A DNA stretch of 64,000 nucleotides from Zanthoxylum bungeanum (GCA_019454045.1 SKCR01006517.1:276001-340000); one strand, 5' to 3'. Positions 46,771 through 58,781 are shown, counted from the first letter of the stretch. Program-made: numbers and translations. The notes: generated by a model from the letters alone, not told the origin.

Positions 46771-48075
46771 ATATGTTGAGAGAATATAAACTGGCAACTG
46801 GATGAACTTTAAAAGACATAAAAGACATTAATCTTTTGATCTGTACACATGAAATACATTTAGAAAATAATGCTATGACATATCGTCAACTCCAAAGAAG
46901 ATTAAAACCTCACATGAAAGAAGTGGTAAAATCAGAAGTCCTTAAACTTCTTGATATAAGCATTATCTACCTTATTTCTGATAGTAAGTAGGTAAGTCCT
47001 ACACAAGTTATGCCTAAAAATTCTAGAATAACTGTCGTAAAAAATAATAAAAGAGAATCAATTCCAACTCGAATCCCATCTAGTTGGCGTATGTGCACTG
47101 ATTATAGAAAACTAAATGACGCCTCTAGAAAAGATTATTTTGTTTTACTATTTCTTGACCAAATTTTAGAAAGAGTAGCAGGACATCCCTACTGTTGCTT
47201 TCTTGATGGTTACTCATATTATTATCAAATTCTCATTGCTTTAGAAGACCAGGAAAAGACTACATTCACATGTCCCTTTAGGACATTTGTATTTAGGAAA
47301 ATGTCTTTTCGACTTTGTATACACCAGTAACATTCCAACAATACATGTTAAGCGTATTTAGTGACATGGTTGAACATTTTTTAGAGGTGTTTATGGATGA
47401 CATAACTATTTTTGGAACTCATTTGAGAATTTCTTGAATAATTTGGAAAATATTTTGAAAAGATGTGAAGAAAATGATCTTGTGTTAAATTGGGAAAAAT
47501 ATCATTTCTTGACTAATTTAGGAATTATTTTGGGTCACGTTATGTCATCTAAAGGTATTGAGGTTGACAAGGTAAAAATAGAGGTAATCTCTAAATTGCC
47601 ACCACAAAAAACAATTAGGGAAATCCTTTATTTCTTAAAACATGTAGGATTTTATATGAGATTTATTAAAAACTTTTGTACCATATCCAGAACATTGTGT
47701 AACTTCATATTGAAAGATGCAACATTTGAATGGATAGAAGAATATCAAAAATCATTTGAAAAGATTATTAATCTTTAACTTATATTCCTATCATGCAATC
47801 TCCTGTTTGGTCTTTACCTTTTGAGCTAATGTGTAATGTCAGTGATTATGCAGTTGGTGCAGTATTAGGACAAAGAAAGGAAGGTATGCTATATGTAATT
47901 CATTACTCAAGTAGAACTTTAAACAATGCATAAATAAATTACACTATTTTGGAAAAGAACTACTTGCTGTAATATTTACATTGGATAATTTTCGATCAGA
48001 TTTAAATAGTTCATCAACCGTTGTTTATTTTGATCATACTGTTGTTAGATATTTGATATCTAAACATGATGCAAA
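46771..48075 (+). pseudogene. Athila B reverse transcriptase and RNase H (truncated)
   Basis: RT core is open at 47010-47330 (SSWRMCTDYRKLNDASRKDY, FLDGYSYYYQILIALEDQ) and, after a shift, reaches VFMDDITIFG near 47390-47420, so the catalytic Asp pair lost in A1 is kept here. 47434-47778 has the connector LGHVMSSKGIEVDK. RNase H pieces (AVGAVLGQRKEG, VRYLISKHDAK) end near 48075, where the sequence jumps to the accessory ORF. All of integrase is deleted. Confidence 0.85.
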
Positions 48076-48440
48076 AGCACATATACTAATAAACTAATAG
48101 CTAAATAATTAGGTATTTGTTATAAATACGCACGGTGGACGTGCAATACTCATTGTCATTCTTTAGGAATGGTGTCTGACAATCTCAAAAATCAGATTCA
48201 ATTCATTGGAGATGGCTTGAGTAAAGAGTCTTTGGGTGATATATCATTGACTCTTGAGACACATCCTAAAGGACATATTCATCGAGTGATCGCTAATTTA
48301 AAAAAAAAAAAAGACAACAGTACAGTCTCGGGAATCTGACTTTAAAAGATTTTGTTTGCCAATTTAAAAGAAAATTAGATTAGAAGCATTTCATCGACCT
48401 ATAGAGAGCGTTCGAGCCGTTACTGGAAGTAAAACAAGAG
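48076..48440 (+). pseudogene. Athila accessory ORF, copy B (N-terminal half deleted)
   Basis: Starts within the ORF at the equivalent of residue 70 of copy A: GICYKYARWTCNTHCHSLGM, FIGDGLSKE, ISLTLETHPKGH. The second Cys of the cluster is Trp; the others and the His remain. An A-run causes a frame change near 48305, and the stop after the common block sits at the same codon as in copy A. It lacks the Tekay insertion and so gives the empty-site sequence. Confidence 0.75.
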
Positions 48441-48676
48441 AAAGATGTGAGCCATAATTTCAACTACCAATAAATATAGTTTTAATTTATTATTTTGATT
48501 TTCTTTACTTTAAATTATTGTTTTGATTTACTTTAATTTACTGTTTTGATTTCCTTTACTTTAATTTTACCGATAGCATCTAAACTTTTTGAGTTTCACG
48601 ATCTATTTTACTGTTCATCTGACAATTGTCATTTTACAGGTACTAGTGCTTTTATTACTCACCCTTTTTCAAGATC

Positions 48677-48684
48677 TATAAATA
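48677..48684 (+). promoter_or_regulatory. TATA box upstream of LOG-like gene (copy B)
   Basis: TATAAATA in gatctataaatacagctcg, 56 bases before the LOG-like ATG, aligned with 28531-28537 of copy A. Confidence 0.5.
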
Positions 48685-48732
48685 CAGCTCGTCATTTCTC
48701 TCTTCGTCACATCTAAATAAGAGAGAAAAAAA

Positions 48733-49287
48733 ATGAAGAAAACTTCAAGATGACGAATCACTAATATCTGTGTATTTTATAGAACTAGTTCTAAAACTAA
48801 ATCAGAATTTGTTGAGGCTGTATAAGAATTGGGTAGAGTTATGGTGGAAAGAAACATGCACTTAGAATACAGTGGTAGAAAGCTTGGATTGATAGGATGT
48901 GTTTCAAAGGCCATGCAAGAAGATAACAGTCTTTCAACAATTGAAAAAAAAAAAAAAAGTTACAGTCAAGTTTTGGGGATCATTCCAAAAACTTTGGCAT
49001 ATGAAAACCTCATCGGAAAATCAAATGGAGAAGAATACATTGTCCCAAGTATATCTGAAAGACTTACTGAAATGATTAATCATGCTGACGCTTTTATTGC
49101 TTTACCAGGTAGACTAGGCACATCGGAAGAAATATTCACAATTGCTACATGGGTGAACTTGAACATTCATCGAAAACCCATTGGACTACTCAATGTTGAT
49201 CACTTTTTTTAATTTTATTTTAGTATTTTTTGAGGATGTCAAAAGACTCGAGTTCATTTCGAAATCGGTGAAATATATTGTCCTACC
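48733..49287 (+). pseudogene. LOG-like gene, copy B, 5' part
   Basis: Same gene as 28591-29247. ATG 48733, TGA at codon 7 as in copy A, a further TAA at codon 31, then an open stretch 48829-49212. Blocks: LGLIGCVSKAMQED, an A-run insertion (NSLSTIEKKKKS, near 48930-48960) not in copy A, VLGIIPKTLAYENLIGKSNG, ISERLTEM with the family Arg kept, DAFIALPGRLGTSEE (the second Gly of PGG is Arg) and TWVNLNIHRKPIGLLNVD. A frameshift near 49215 precedes the split by a solo LTR at 49288. Confidence 0.85.
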
Positions 49288-51216
49288 TGTTAGTGTTCCT
49301 AGAACATGCCAAGGATCTAATAAACATGAATGTGTGTGATTAAGATCATTATAAGTTGCGGAATATACTTACAATGAATGGATTGGAATTTAAAATTTTG
49401 AGAAGAGATCTCCAAGATCCAACCTTTGAATGTTGATTCCAAGCTTTGAGTTTGTTTCCCTATCACCTTAGTTGATCTTTGAAGTGCTAGCTTTGAATGA
49501 TTTTGCCACAAAATCAAAGAGATGGAGAGAGCATGTTCACGCCCATATGGATGAACTAGGGTTTCAAAATGTGTTGTGTGTGTTCAAAGTGAGTGAGAGA
49601 AGGCTTTTGGTAAAACCAATTTACCCTTTTCACTTAAACAAGGTGGTTGGGTAAATGGTTTCACCAAGACCATTTCAATGGTTGGAAAGTAGGTGGTTTA
49701 GCATAAATGCTAACCACTCTCCCGACTACCACATGTGAAGTGGGTCCCACTTTTAATTTCAAAATTCAAACGGTTTCTACGAATGTTTACCGCGGCTCAG
49801 ATCCGTTTAATCCGATTAAATGAATTTTCATCGCTAAATAATTAAATCTAATTTAATTAAATAACGATGCCTCGTAAATTTATTACGAATACCGTTTACG
49901 AATTAATTCTAAATTAATCTGTTCGCATGTATTAAAGTCTGACTTTATTTTCGCATTTAAATCTAATTCCAGTTAATATATCCGATATATTAATTTTAGC
50001 TCATATCAATAAATTAAATAGAAAAATCAAATTTAACTATTAAATTTATTTTACCGATTAATTCCAAATTAATCGCGCTCTCTCTCTTCTGAACACATTT
50101 AATCCCATATTAAGTATTGCCTCAATTAATCCCAGATTAATTTTCTCTCTCTTAATTAATCCCAGATTAATTCTAATTTAAGTCAACTGTCATCGGTGAA
50201 TCCTTGGGAAGTGACCCAAGAGACCTCTGGATATGTTGTCAGTAAATCCGGTTATCAGACTATCCAATTAAGTGCGTACCTCGTACTACGTGCTAACTGA
50301 TTTACAAGACATGGTTGGCTTCTAGCAAAGCACCGTGCCTACCCAATTCTCCAGAAATATTCTTATTGGAATATACAATCTATGATAGGTGTAGAATACG
50401 TAGTATTATGTATTGCGATCCAGTATCAGATGTCACATGCAAGGCATGTGGCTGGAGTAGTGCCTGCCTCGTACGAAGCATATATCGGATCACAAGCAAC
50501 TAGTCTTTTGAATCAGATAATCATGACGTTGTCACATTATCCCGATGGTTGCAACACATTAGAGTACCAGTTGTGTATCCCTGCATGATCATCATCTTCA
50601 TATGACTGAAGTGATACTTCCATCTTGACAGCACATCCAATACTCTATGATTCTCAATAAGCCCAGAAGAGGCGTACACAGAACCTGTTAAAGTCTTGGA
50701 CGACCAAAACTAAAGCGTAATGATTGTCGCAAGTATTAGCGATGCAAGTCTCAAGTTAAGACCAAATATACTTACCCTGAATCGGATTCCCATAGACACA
50801 TTGTCATACAACCAATGAGATTCTGTAGGGTCTATCTGGAGCGAAGCTGTATCCATACCATCGGTAAACACAACCTCCTATCACACTTGCATAAGTATCC
50901 AATACTTAAATATATGAGAACTATGACGTTATGCTCCCACAACGCGCACAAGTGCAATACTAGTCTATTCCGCATTATCGATGTCCAGTCTCGATAATGC
51001 TACGACTAGGGATATTTAATGATTAAACCTTAGTGGATTGATACTGTCTCATATCTTATAATCCGGAACTAATCATAAGGACTTTTATCACTTTATATTT
51101 AAGTAATCCAATTACAAAATGATAAAATGGTAATTTCCATAGTCACACAGTTAATTTGTACAAAAACCATAATGTCTTTTACAAATAGTGACGCTATGGG
51201 TCATAATTGTCTAACA
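49288..51216 (-). mobile_element. Solo copia LTR (1929 bp) inside LOG-like gene B
   Basis: Starts TGTTAGTG, ends GTCTAACA; flanked by CTACC (49283-49287) and CTAAC (51217-51221), one mismatch. Same family as 25699-27818 and in the same minus orientation. Copy A supplies the uninterrupted sequence (cttcctaactgc near 29102), confirming the 5 bp duplication. Confidence 0.9.
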
Positions 51217-51221
51217 CTAAC

Positions 51222-51356
51222 TATAAGAAAGTTAATGAATTAATTGACCAACTCTTAGCTTATGAATCAAAAATCGACCCCATTCTTTCCAAGTTCAATT
51301 GGTCTGATAACGATCATGGCAAGAAGTGTAGAGTATACTTGAATCTTAATCTGTAA
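51222..51356 (+). pseudogene. LOG-like gene, copy B, 3' part
   Basis: Continues after the solo LTR: NELIDQLLAYESKIDPILSK, WSDNDHGKKCRVYLNLNL, stop TAA 51354-51356. It matches the last 40 codons of copy A closely, including the unusual Leu/Asn end. Confidence 0.85.
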
Positions 51357-52778
51357 TTTTTTCTTTTAAATAGTCGTAGATTCAATTGTCAGTTCCAAAC
51401 TAACCAAGTGATGTCTTCTAAACTATATTTCTCCTTATTCGGGCATTGGGGACAATGTCCCAATTTGATTGGGGGAGGAGACAGTTGACTAGATAGTTTA
51501 TTTTTGTGTTTTCTTTTTTTTAATAAAGAAAGAATATTTTTATTTTTTGTGTTGTTATTTTATGTATAAAAAGAAAAAGAAAAGATTTTTTATGTTATTT
51601 TTCTTTGTTGTGTGTAAAAAATAAAAAATAAAAAATTATTTTGTGTTGATTTTCTTTTGTAATTTTTTTAAAAAAAAAAAAAACTACACACAAATTGTTG
51701 TTCAGAGATGGCAGTGTAAGGAATTTTCGCTAATGAGACGCATCTCAATGTATTTCGTAAAAAAATTATTTTTTCCTTTCTTTTTGAATCATTTAAATTT
51801 GTGAATTCTCTATAATATTGATTAAATTTGATATCCATATGCTCATTTGATAGATATTTACAACATAAATGGTAACATATGATCATGGGTTGTAAGTGAA
51901 AATTTTATAATATTCAGTTCTCTAGTTTGTTGGAGACAGCACCTAAAGGCAATGAAATTTTTGTTTTTTAAAAAAAAAAAAAACAAAACAAACCAAGCTC
52001 TTACTTAGTAACCGAACATCTTATCTCAGCAAGTAGTGATTGTTCGCGTAAAAATGTAGAGCTTGAGTAAGTTTAAAAAATGGTAATAATAATCAAGGTT
52101 TTACTTAGTAGTCGAACATCTTGTCTCAGCAAACAGTGACTGTTCGCGTAAAACGGTAGAGCTTGAGTTGTTTAAAAATTATATGAATAAGTTCGATTTC
52201 GTAACCTCCCTAACTTGAGCAATTAAGTCCGTATGAGTGATTTAATATTTAGTGCCCTAAGGCCAACTGGTCTGGGAGTTACTGGCCCAAAGTTCGTTAC
52301 ATGGGTTAAAGATAAAACTTAAGGAAATCAAACACTTTTTTTTTTTTTAACATTAGAGATCCGAACAATTAGTTCTGTAAGGGTGTCTTAACACCTAATG
52401 CCCTAAAGCCAGCTGGTTTGGGAGTCACCGGCCCAAACTTTGTTACAATGATTGAAAATGTATTATTATTTAAAAAAAAAAAAAAAAAACTATTTTTGTA
52501 TTCAAAAATAAACTCTCATTGCCAAAAAGGTGTGAATTATAATATTATTTTAGGATAAAAATATTACTCTCTTTTCAACAAGACCTGTGAATATTATGAG
52601 CATAATAAATTGATTGATACTTTGTTTTATGTGTGTATAGAAGAAAAGTAAAAAGTTCATGAGAGTTTGTTTATTTGATTATTTAGAAATTAAAAAAAAA
52701 ATTTATTAACTTGGATAAGAATTTTTCTTTTAAAATTTTCGCTTAAATTACTAGAGACTAATAATAAGTTCGTTGGGA
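51357..52778 (+). mobile_element. Athila B 3' untranslated region
   Basis: Aligns with 29248-30457: ggcattggggacaatgt and ttgggggaggagac near 51440-51480, two gagcaattaag-type units (52217, about 52364), and the final block before the LTR. A 100 bp tandem duplication at 52001-52200 (ttacttagta...gtagagcttgag) is absent from copy A. Confidence 0.75.
52001..52200 (+). repeat. 100 bp tandem duplication in Athila B 3' UTR
   Basis: Unit beginning ttacttagta...gaacatctt occurs at 52001 and 52101 with about 15% differences. Confidence 0.85.
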
Positions 52779-52817
52779 TGTGATGAAGACTAAAAAAAAA
52801 ATACATTTAAATTAGTT
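52779..52817 (+). mobile_element. Athila B 3' LTR stub
   Basis: TGTGATGAAGACTAAAA... matches the first 39 bases of the LTR at 30458, then unrelated sequence follows. The LTR is deleted. Confidence 0.65.
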
Positions 52818-52822
52818 GGAGT

Positions 52823-53119
52823 ATGATGAACACTCAGGCCTCACCATCAGCCGCTATTTCTGACTCTCTGGTTTTAGCTAGAAATTATCCACATGGGGGT
52901 GGTAACGAAACCATATTCATTGCAAATGTATGTATGTGTGTATATTCAATGTTTCTATTTCTTTCTATTCTGATTTCTGAGCTGACACGAGACTTGTTCA
53001 GTTTATTGTTGGTGCCCTTTCATCGCAATTTGGCAACTGCCATCTTGTCCATTTCCATTGCTGCATGTGATTGCGAATCTCTGCTAATTAGTTCATCACC
53101 ATTTTCATCACATAACTGA
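52823..53119 (+). CDS. Unrecognised 98-codon ORF
   Basis: Just after the Athila break. Contains NYPHGGGNETIFIAN, followed by a hydrophobic segment (SMFLFLSILISEL). GTATGTATGTG after IFIAN could be a 5' splice site, so this might be one exon of a lost host gene. No family recognised; chance is possible. Confidence 0.25.
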   Translation: MMNTQASPSAAISDSLVLARNYPHGGGNETIFIANVCMCVYSMFLFLSILISELTRDLFSLLLVPFHRNLATAILSISIAACDCESLLISSSPFSSHN

Positions 53120-53424
53120 CAAATAACTTTTGCCCAATTTGATAAATATCATTACTTATTATTGTAAATCGAAATGGGTAAATTTCATTTTAATATTTAG
53201 GATAAGACATTTATTTTTTATTTTTATCTTTTCATTGTATTTTAAAATTTGATTCAAAATGTTTATATTGTTACTCATGTCAGGGTTAAATATTGCTTCT
53301 TTTTTTTTTTTTTGGCCCAAAAGAAAATGATTAATCTCAAGAATAACAGAAAGTATATACGTTAACCGCTGGTAATGAAAGTTTTATTTTGATTATATAT
53401 GTATTTAAACAGAAATAACAGTGG

Positions 53425-53929
53425 TTGTGAATAAGGGTGACAATTTGAGTTGACATTCATTTATTTGTTCGATTCGATTCGTTATAAAGCGAATATGAGT
53501 TTGAAAAGTAGATTCGTTAATAAATAGATCATTTGATTCGATTCATTTCAAATATGAATTTAAGCGTATTAATTCGTTTATTCGTTTAGAATTCATTTTA
53601 TTATTTTCTTTTACTAATTATTATTTTTTTAATTAAGATCGAGAAATTATGACTAATTATCATGAAAAAATTAATATTATCGATGTCTGGTGAACTATTT
53701 TTAGTAAATATATTATTTTTATATTTCATATGTATATATTTATGACGAATTAATGGAAATAAAATATTATAATTTATGTTATTGAATAATATCATAACTA
53801 AGTGAATATTTGTATTTGATTCATTGGATGAGGATTCATTTAATAAACGAATCGAATGCAAATTCATCACATTTTGAATTGATACGTTTATGATTCAATA
53901 CAAATTCTTTGCCACCCATAGTTGTGAAT
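53425..53929. mobile_element. hAT-type MITE (489 bp) with 8 bp target duplication
   Basis: TTGTGAAT at 53425-53432 and 53922-53929 flank an element whose ends read AAGGGTGACAA and, on the other strand, CTATGGGTGGCAA. An 8 bp duplication and GGGTGNCAA ends fit hAT non-autonomous elements. Inside are reiterated gattcgattcg motifs and no transposase. Confidence 0.8.
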
Positions 53930-54005
53930 GTTTTAATACGTTAAATAAAAGTACCAACTAAAATTAAATGTCTGAACTCTATAAATTATATGAAAGGAAA
54001 AATCC

Positions 54006-56211
54006 AGCCAAAATATTTTTGTCATTTGTCAAAATGAGCCACAACGTTTACATTTTGCGAAAATGTTTAACTTTTCCAAAACAGGTTTTGGAGTATCCAT
54101 CTTCTTCAAAGTCTACCTCGTGTTCTCTGAAGTCTATTTTTATTTGAAACTTTGGAGATCTGAAGAATTGACTTTGGATCTCCGGAATTTAAATATTTTT
54201 TTATATAAAACTTGGAGATTCGAAGTAAATTCTTTGGATTTCCAAAGTTGTAAAATATAAATAGCCCACGTCTCCAAAGTGAATAGAATACGATAAAAAA
54301 TATCTGAGTTATCCATTATTTCTTAGGATATCTGAAGTTATCTCTGAATTACTTAGAATTTCCGAAGTTGTCTCCGAAATTTTTAGAATTTTTGAATTTT
54401 TCACCGAAGCTCTTAAGATTTCCGAACTATTTTCCAAAGTTCATGGCTGGTCTTGTTCCTTATTACTTTCCCGATAATGAGACATTCTGTTCATACCAAA
54501 ATATTTTGAGAACATGGCCTATTGTTGGTGTACATGCAGTAGATATAGAAAATATTTCTAGATATGGAAAGATCTATCTATTGTGAGAGATGGGATGAGA
54601 CATCCTTTTTACTTTAAATGTCTAGTGTATGGTCGATTATGTCGGATATTCATCACTAAAATTGATCGGTTATCAATATGGAGGCATCCATTTCAGTTTT
54701 CGACTTGCTTGTTTGGGCGGAGGTTGGATATTACGTCCTACCTGATATGTGTGGTCTTGGGGTGCGAAACTATGGAGGATATACAACTTGAGCCCCAATG
54801 ATGGCTGGTTTAGAGAGCTGTCATGGATAAGGTGGTGGGACTGAGGCTCACAGAACATGAGAACTCCTTATTTAATAATGGTCGATTGCACACACTGAAG
54901 CGAAGACACATCAAGCTAGGCCTTCGGCCTATACATGATGTTATTCAATTGATCATCGTGTCATGTATTGGTCATGCGGACGAGATCAATATTTTAGACA
55001 TTATCTTGCTAAACTGCATACTTCAGGCAAGAAAATATTATAATAATTAATTAATTTATATTTTATACTAGACAATTCCTAAAAATTTATTTATTTTTTG
55101 TTTTTGTATGACAGTAGGGTGGATATAGAGCTCTTATTATAGGACATTAGTTTCAGGTTCATGCCCATAATAAGACGGGCATTCCTCATGGCATAGTCAC
55201 CACCCGGCTCTTGAAATATTTCGCGCTCAATTTGGATGATGACGTGGCCTCCTTAGAGCGTTGGACTATCATTAACCTGAGATTCATATGACATAGCAGC
55301 CTATATTGCAAAGATGCATGCGATTTTTTCATGACATATATTACAAAATGACTTATATATTTTTACAACAAAGTGATTTATTCATTTAATTCTTTTATTT
55401 CTCTGTTTGGTAGGTTGTCGTGCTATGCAGAACTAGTTGTCATAGGTTAATCATCCTCCTCCTCCTCTCCTTCACCTTCAGTAGGCTCAGATGATAGTGA
55501 TTCATCTCACGCTTCTCATCATATAACTAGTGGTGATCCCATAGTCGGTTTGTTATGTGATTGTATTATTTGGATTTAGGAGGATCAGACAAGGATCGAG
55601 GATCGACGGAAGGGAATGGAGGATCAGCAGAAGTTAATGGAGCATATATTAGATTAGGCGTTAGAGTTTCTGAGAAGAGTATCAGCTGAGAGAGATTCTC
55701 AACCTGGTGATGTACTGACTGACATTAATTTTGATGATGTGTAGTTTTATATGTTATTTTCATTTTAATGTATAGTTAACCGTTTTATTTTATTTATAAA
55801 TGTGATTTTTATATATAAATTTAAAAAATCAAAAAAAACAAATTATAAATCATATATTATATTGTATAAAACAATAAATAAATAACTACAAATCATAAAT
55901 TGTAAATAAATAAATAAATTAATTAATTAAATTATAAAATTATAAAATTATAAAAATTTTGGAGATTCTAAAAATTGACTTTGGATCTCCTAAAGGCTTC
56001 GAAGAGCCAAATTCAACTCTTCTAATCTCCGAATTTCAAATAAAGAAAATAAGATTTGAGAGAACACATGGTAGATTTCGGAGAAAATGGATCCTCCGAA
56101 GTCTATTTTGTAGAAGATAGATCCTTCTAAATCTACTTCGAAGAAGTTAGACATTTTCATAAAATATAAACATTGTGGTTAATTTTGGTAAATGACAAAT
56201 TTGTTTTGACT
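54006..56211 (+). mobile_element. Mutator-like element with long imperfect terminal inverted repeats
   Basis: Left 54006-54190 and right about 55960-56211 are imperfect inverted copies: AGCCAAAATATTTTTGTCATT against rc AGTCAAAACAAATTTGTCATT, then CCACAAYGTTTAYATTTT, and further match out to about 190-250 bases (ttctctgaagtct / ttctctcaaatct; ttgactttggatctcc on both). Long inverted ends and captured coding sequence suit Mutator-like elements. The target duplication is not resolved and no transposase is seen. Confidence 0.65.
54583..55745 (+). pseudogene. Plant-transposon ORF (gag/ORF1-like) inside Mutator-like element
   Basis: Pieces in order: HPFQFSTCLFGRRLDITSYL and VLG (54690-54760), RLTEHENSLFNNGRLHTLKR (54835-54900), ILDIILLNCILQARKY (54990-55040), then after shifts GIPHGIVTTRLLKYFALNLD (55165-55230), a Ser/Asp-rich stretch (55450-55510) and a charged helix ending at a stop near 55743. 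The layout resembles the plant retrotransposon 'putative plant transposon protein' family (VRG...VLG, then PYGM block). Stops split it. Confidence 0.45.
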
Positions 56212-57487
56212 AGTATGAAAATGGACCACCCTTGTCAACTATATATAATTGAAAAAAAACTGATAAGCACGCATTTTGCGCAACAAGAGATAAAAGAATC
56301 AAATGGGAAGTATCAAAATGTCTTGTATGGATTTAGGGATAGTAAGTCGCTTAAATATTTTTGATATATGATAATATCCATCCAAAAAAATTTGATATTC
56401 GTAATATAATGGATAACAGATAGGTTGTTGGATATAAAATTATGTATTCATAGTCGATATTAAACGCTTATGAATATATCCGATATTCATAGGGATGACA
56501 AAAAAATTTGGGCTTGGTCCGGTCCGTTCGGGCTTTGGTCTAGCTCGAGGGTAAAAAATCTTGGGTCGAGCTTGGGCCCAAGCCGGACTCAGCACATTAA
56601 GCCCGAGCTCTACCCGACCCGGGCTTAAAAATTATTATTATATATATTTATATAATAAATTATATATTTATATAATATTTTTTATTAATAAAAACCAGGC
56701 CGAATAAAGCCTGGGCCTGCCCGGCAGATGCTTGGGCCAGGCTTTTCCCGGACCTAGGCCAAAATATTGATTACTGGGCTTATCAAAGCCCCGACTCGGC
56801 CTATCCAATAATTAATTTAGAATATCATAAACTTACTACATATACTTGTGTTGAATAATAATATATGTCCAAAAAATTGATATATGTAGTATAATGGATA
56901 ATTGAAAGATTGTGATATAAAATTATGAATTCTTAATTGATATAAGACGCTAATGAATATATCTGATAATCGTTTAATAACTAATTAAAAATATCATAAA
57001 TTTATTACATTTACTTGTGTTGAATTAATCTTCAAAATTATGTTGAATTGTTGATTTTTTTGGGTTAATTATAACCTTCTATGTGATAATTGTATTGGGA
57101 CAAATCTTCAAAATTATGTTGAATAAATTTATATAAGGGTGGAGATATTTCACGAAAAAATTTTGACTTAAATGTAGAGTTCAAAATATATACCATTAAT
57201 TTAAGTCAATCAAATGGTGGATGAAATGACACCATTAAATGCAATCTCCACATTGAATTGACTTAAACCAATGGATAGATGTTGAGGTAAAATTTAAGCT
57301 AAAAAATCTCCATCATTTAATTAATTTTTTGAATTTGTATTAAATGAACCAATTGATTTTAATTTTTCAAATATTTTGAATAGATATGGATATCTGTAAT
57401 GCGGATATGAAGTTTTGATTGCGGATACGGGTATCATAAGACTTACATATATCTTATTCATTGTCATCTCTATATGACTTATAATAA
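56212..57487. other. Diverged direct repeats around a GC-richer insert
   Basis: 56365-56480 and about 56860-56985 are diverged direct copies (tgatatNNgtaatataatggataa...). Between them 56490-56830 carries reiterated gcccgag/ggcccaagcc/cgggc motifs starting gggatgacaaaa, typical of a dispersed plant repeat. No genes. Confidence 0.45.
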
Positions 57488-57800
57488 ATTATATAATAGA
57501 AATTAACATCTATCCACCCAAAATTAATCTGAAGTTCAAAAATATTATCATTTTTTAAACTATCATGTGTTCACCTTCAGTTATGAAAAATGGACATTTA
57601 TAACATAAGTACTATTTTTTTTTAGTGTCATTTTCATAATTAATTTTTTAGTATAAAATATTCGCAATTACTAATTTTTATGTGTAAAATATTTATTTCG
57701 CATATCTTGACGTGGAAAAATGATAGTTTTCAAAAATGAATAATTTTTTCAAACTTAATTTTTTTTAGATAGATAGATGATAATGTCCCATTATATAATA
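57488..57800. mobile_element. Mutator-type MITE (291 bp) with 11 bp target duplication
   Basis: ATTATATAATA at 57488-57498 and 57790-57800 flank an element with ends GAAATTAACATCTATCCACC and rc GGGACATTATCATCTATC. Duplication length and AT preference suit Mutator-like MITEs. Non-coding. Confidence 0.8.
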
Positions 57801-58513
57801 AAAAAAAGTAAAAGATTTAGATTAGTTACAAATACTTTCATTATCAAGCACGTAAAACAACATAACATAGCTATATAGATGTATTGAAATATTGAAAACT
57901 TTGTAAGCAGAAACATAAGCAAAGCAAAGCAAAAATTTTAAAAAATAAAAAGTGAAAAAAAGGAGCCACAAATATTTAATCAAACGCGTTGAAAATGGGA
58001 CCCCAACCCCAAGAAAATTTTGCAATTGTTCTCAGAAGCCTTGTAATTTAATTTTTTGTTTTGTTTCACAGTTTGTACAAACAAGATCACATGCTCACAC
58101 ACAGGGCTCACAGAAATTGTGCATTGAACAAATAACAAAGAGTTGAGAAGTTTATTTATGATGGGATTAGTAATGTTGAATTTTAATGTACATCTCTATC
58201 AATTACAAAAATTGTTTGCCTCCTCTTATTTTCTATGATGCTTCTTCCTTTGCTTAAACTCATATTCTTTGACAAATTTTATAATTTTATTGAACTCTAT
58301 TTTGTCTTTGAGTTCGAATCTCGAATCCAGGTGATAAATTATTTTAAAATCATTCAATTTTGAAATATTATAATACCTGTTGTTTCAAAAAAGAGTTACT
58401 TAAAAGTATTTGATAAATACTTTCAATATTGAATCACCATTTTGATTTGAAGAAAATTTTATATGATTCTTGTTAGTTTATACTTGCCTAATTTGGAAAT
58501 CTCGTATTATCAT
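57801..58513. other. No gene seen
   Basis: AT-rich spacer; short ORFs here have no recognisable motifs. Confidence 0.5.
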
Positions 58514-58781
58514 GGAAATTATCATCTGTTTATCCAAAAAATATTTAAAAAATAATTGATTTCGGGAAAATATCATTTGTATTCTTAAAATTATAAAAAA
58601 AAAATGATTATTTACCACCTAAATTTTAAGAAATTTTATCACCTATCCACCTGAAATTTAGCTGATTTTTTGAGTGATAAATGTTCATTTTTAATAACGT
58701 TCGGTGTACATATCATATTCTTAAAATTAAATATTTTTTTGAACATCAAATAATTTTAGAGTGGATAGATGATAATTTCCC
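58514..58781. mobile_element. Second copy of the 57499 MITE family
   Basis: Ends GGAAATTATCATCTGTTTATCC and rc GGGAAATTATCATCTATCCAC match those at 57499-57789; internal cacctatccacctgaaatttag supports the relation. No flanking duplication is found. Confidence 0.6.

Noticed and set aside
25699..51216. The two minus-oriented copia LTRs as ends of one 25 kb element
   Set aside because: Each has its own different 5 bp duplication and its own empty-site paralog, so they are separate solo LTRs.
52823..53119. Ankyrin-type PGG domain in the 98-codon ORF
   Set aside because: PHGGG followed by a hydrophobic stretch looks similar, but the surrounding family residues are missing; left as unrecognised.
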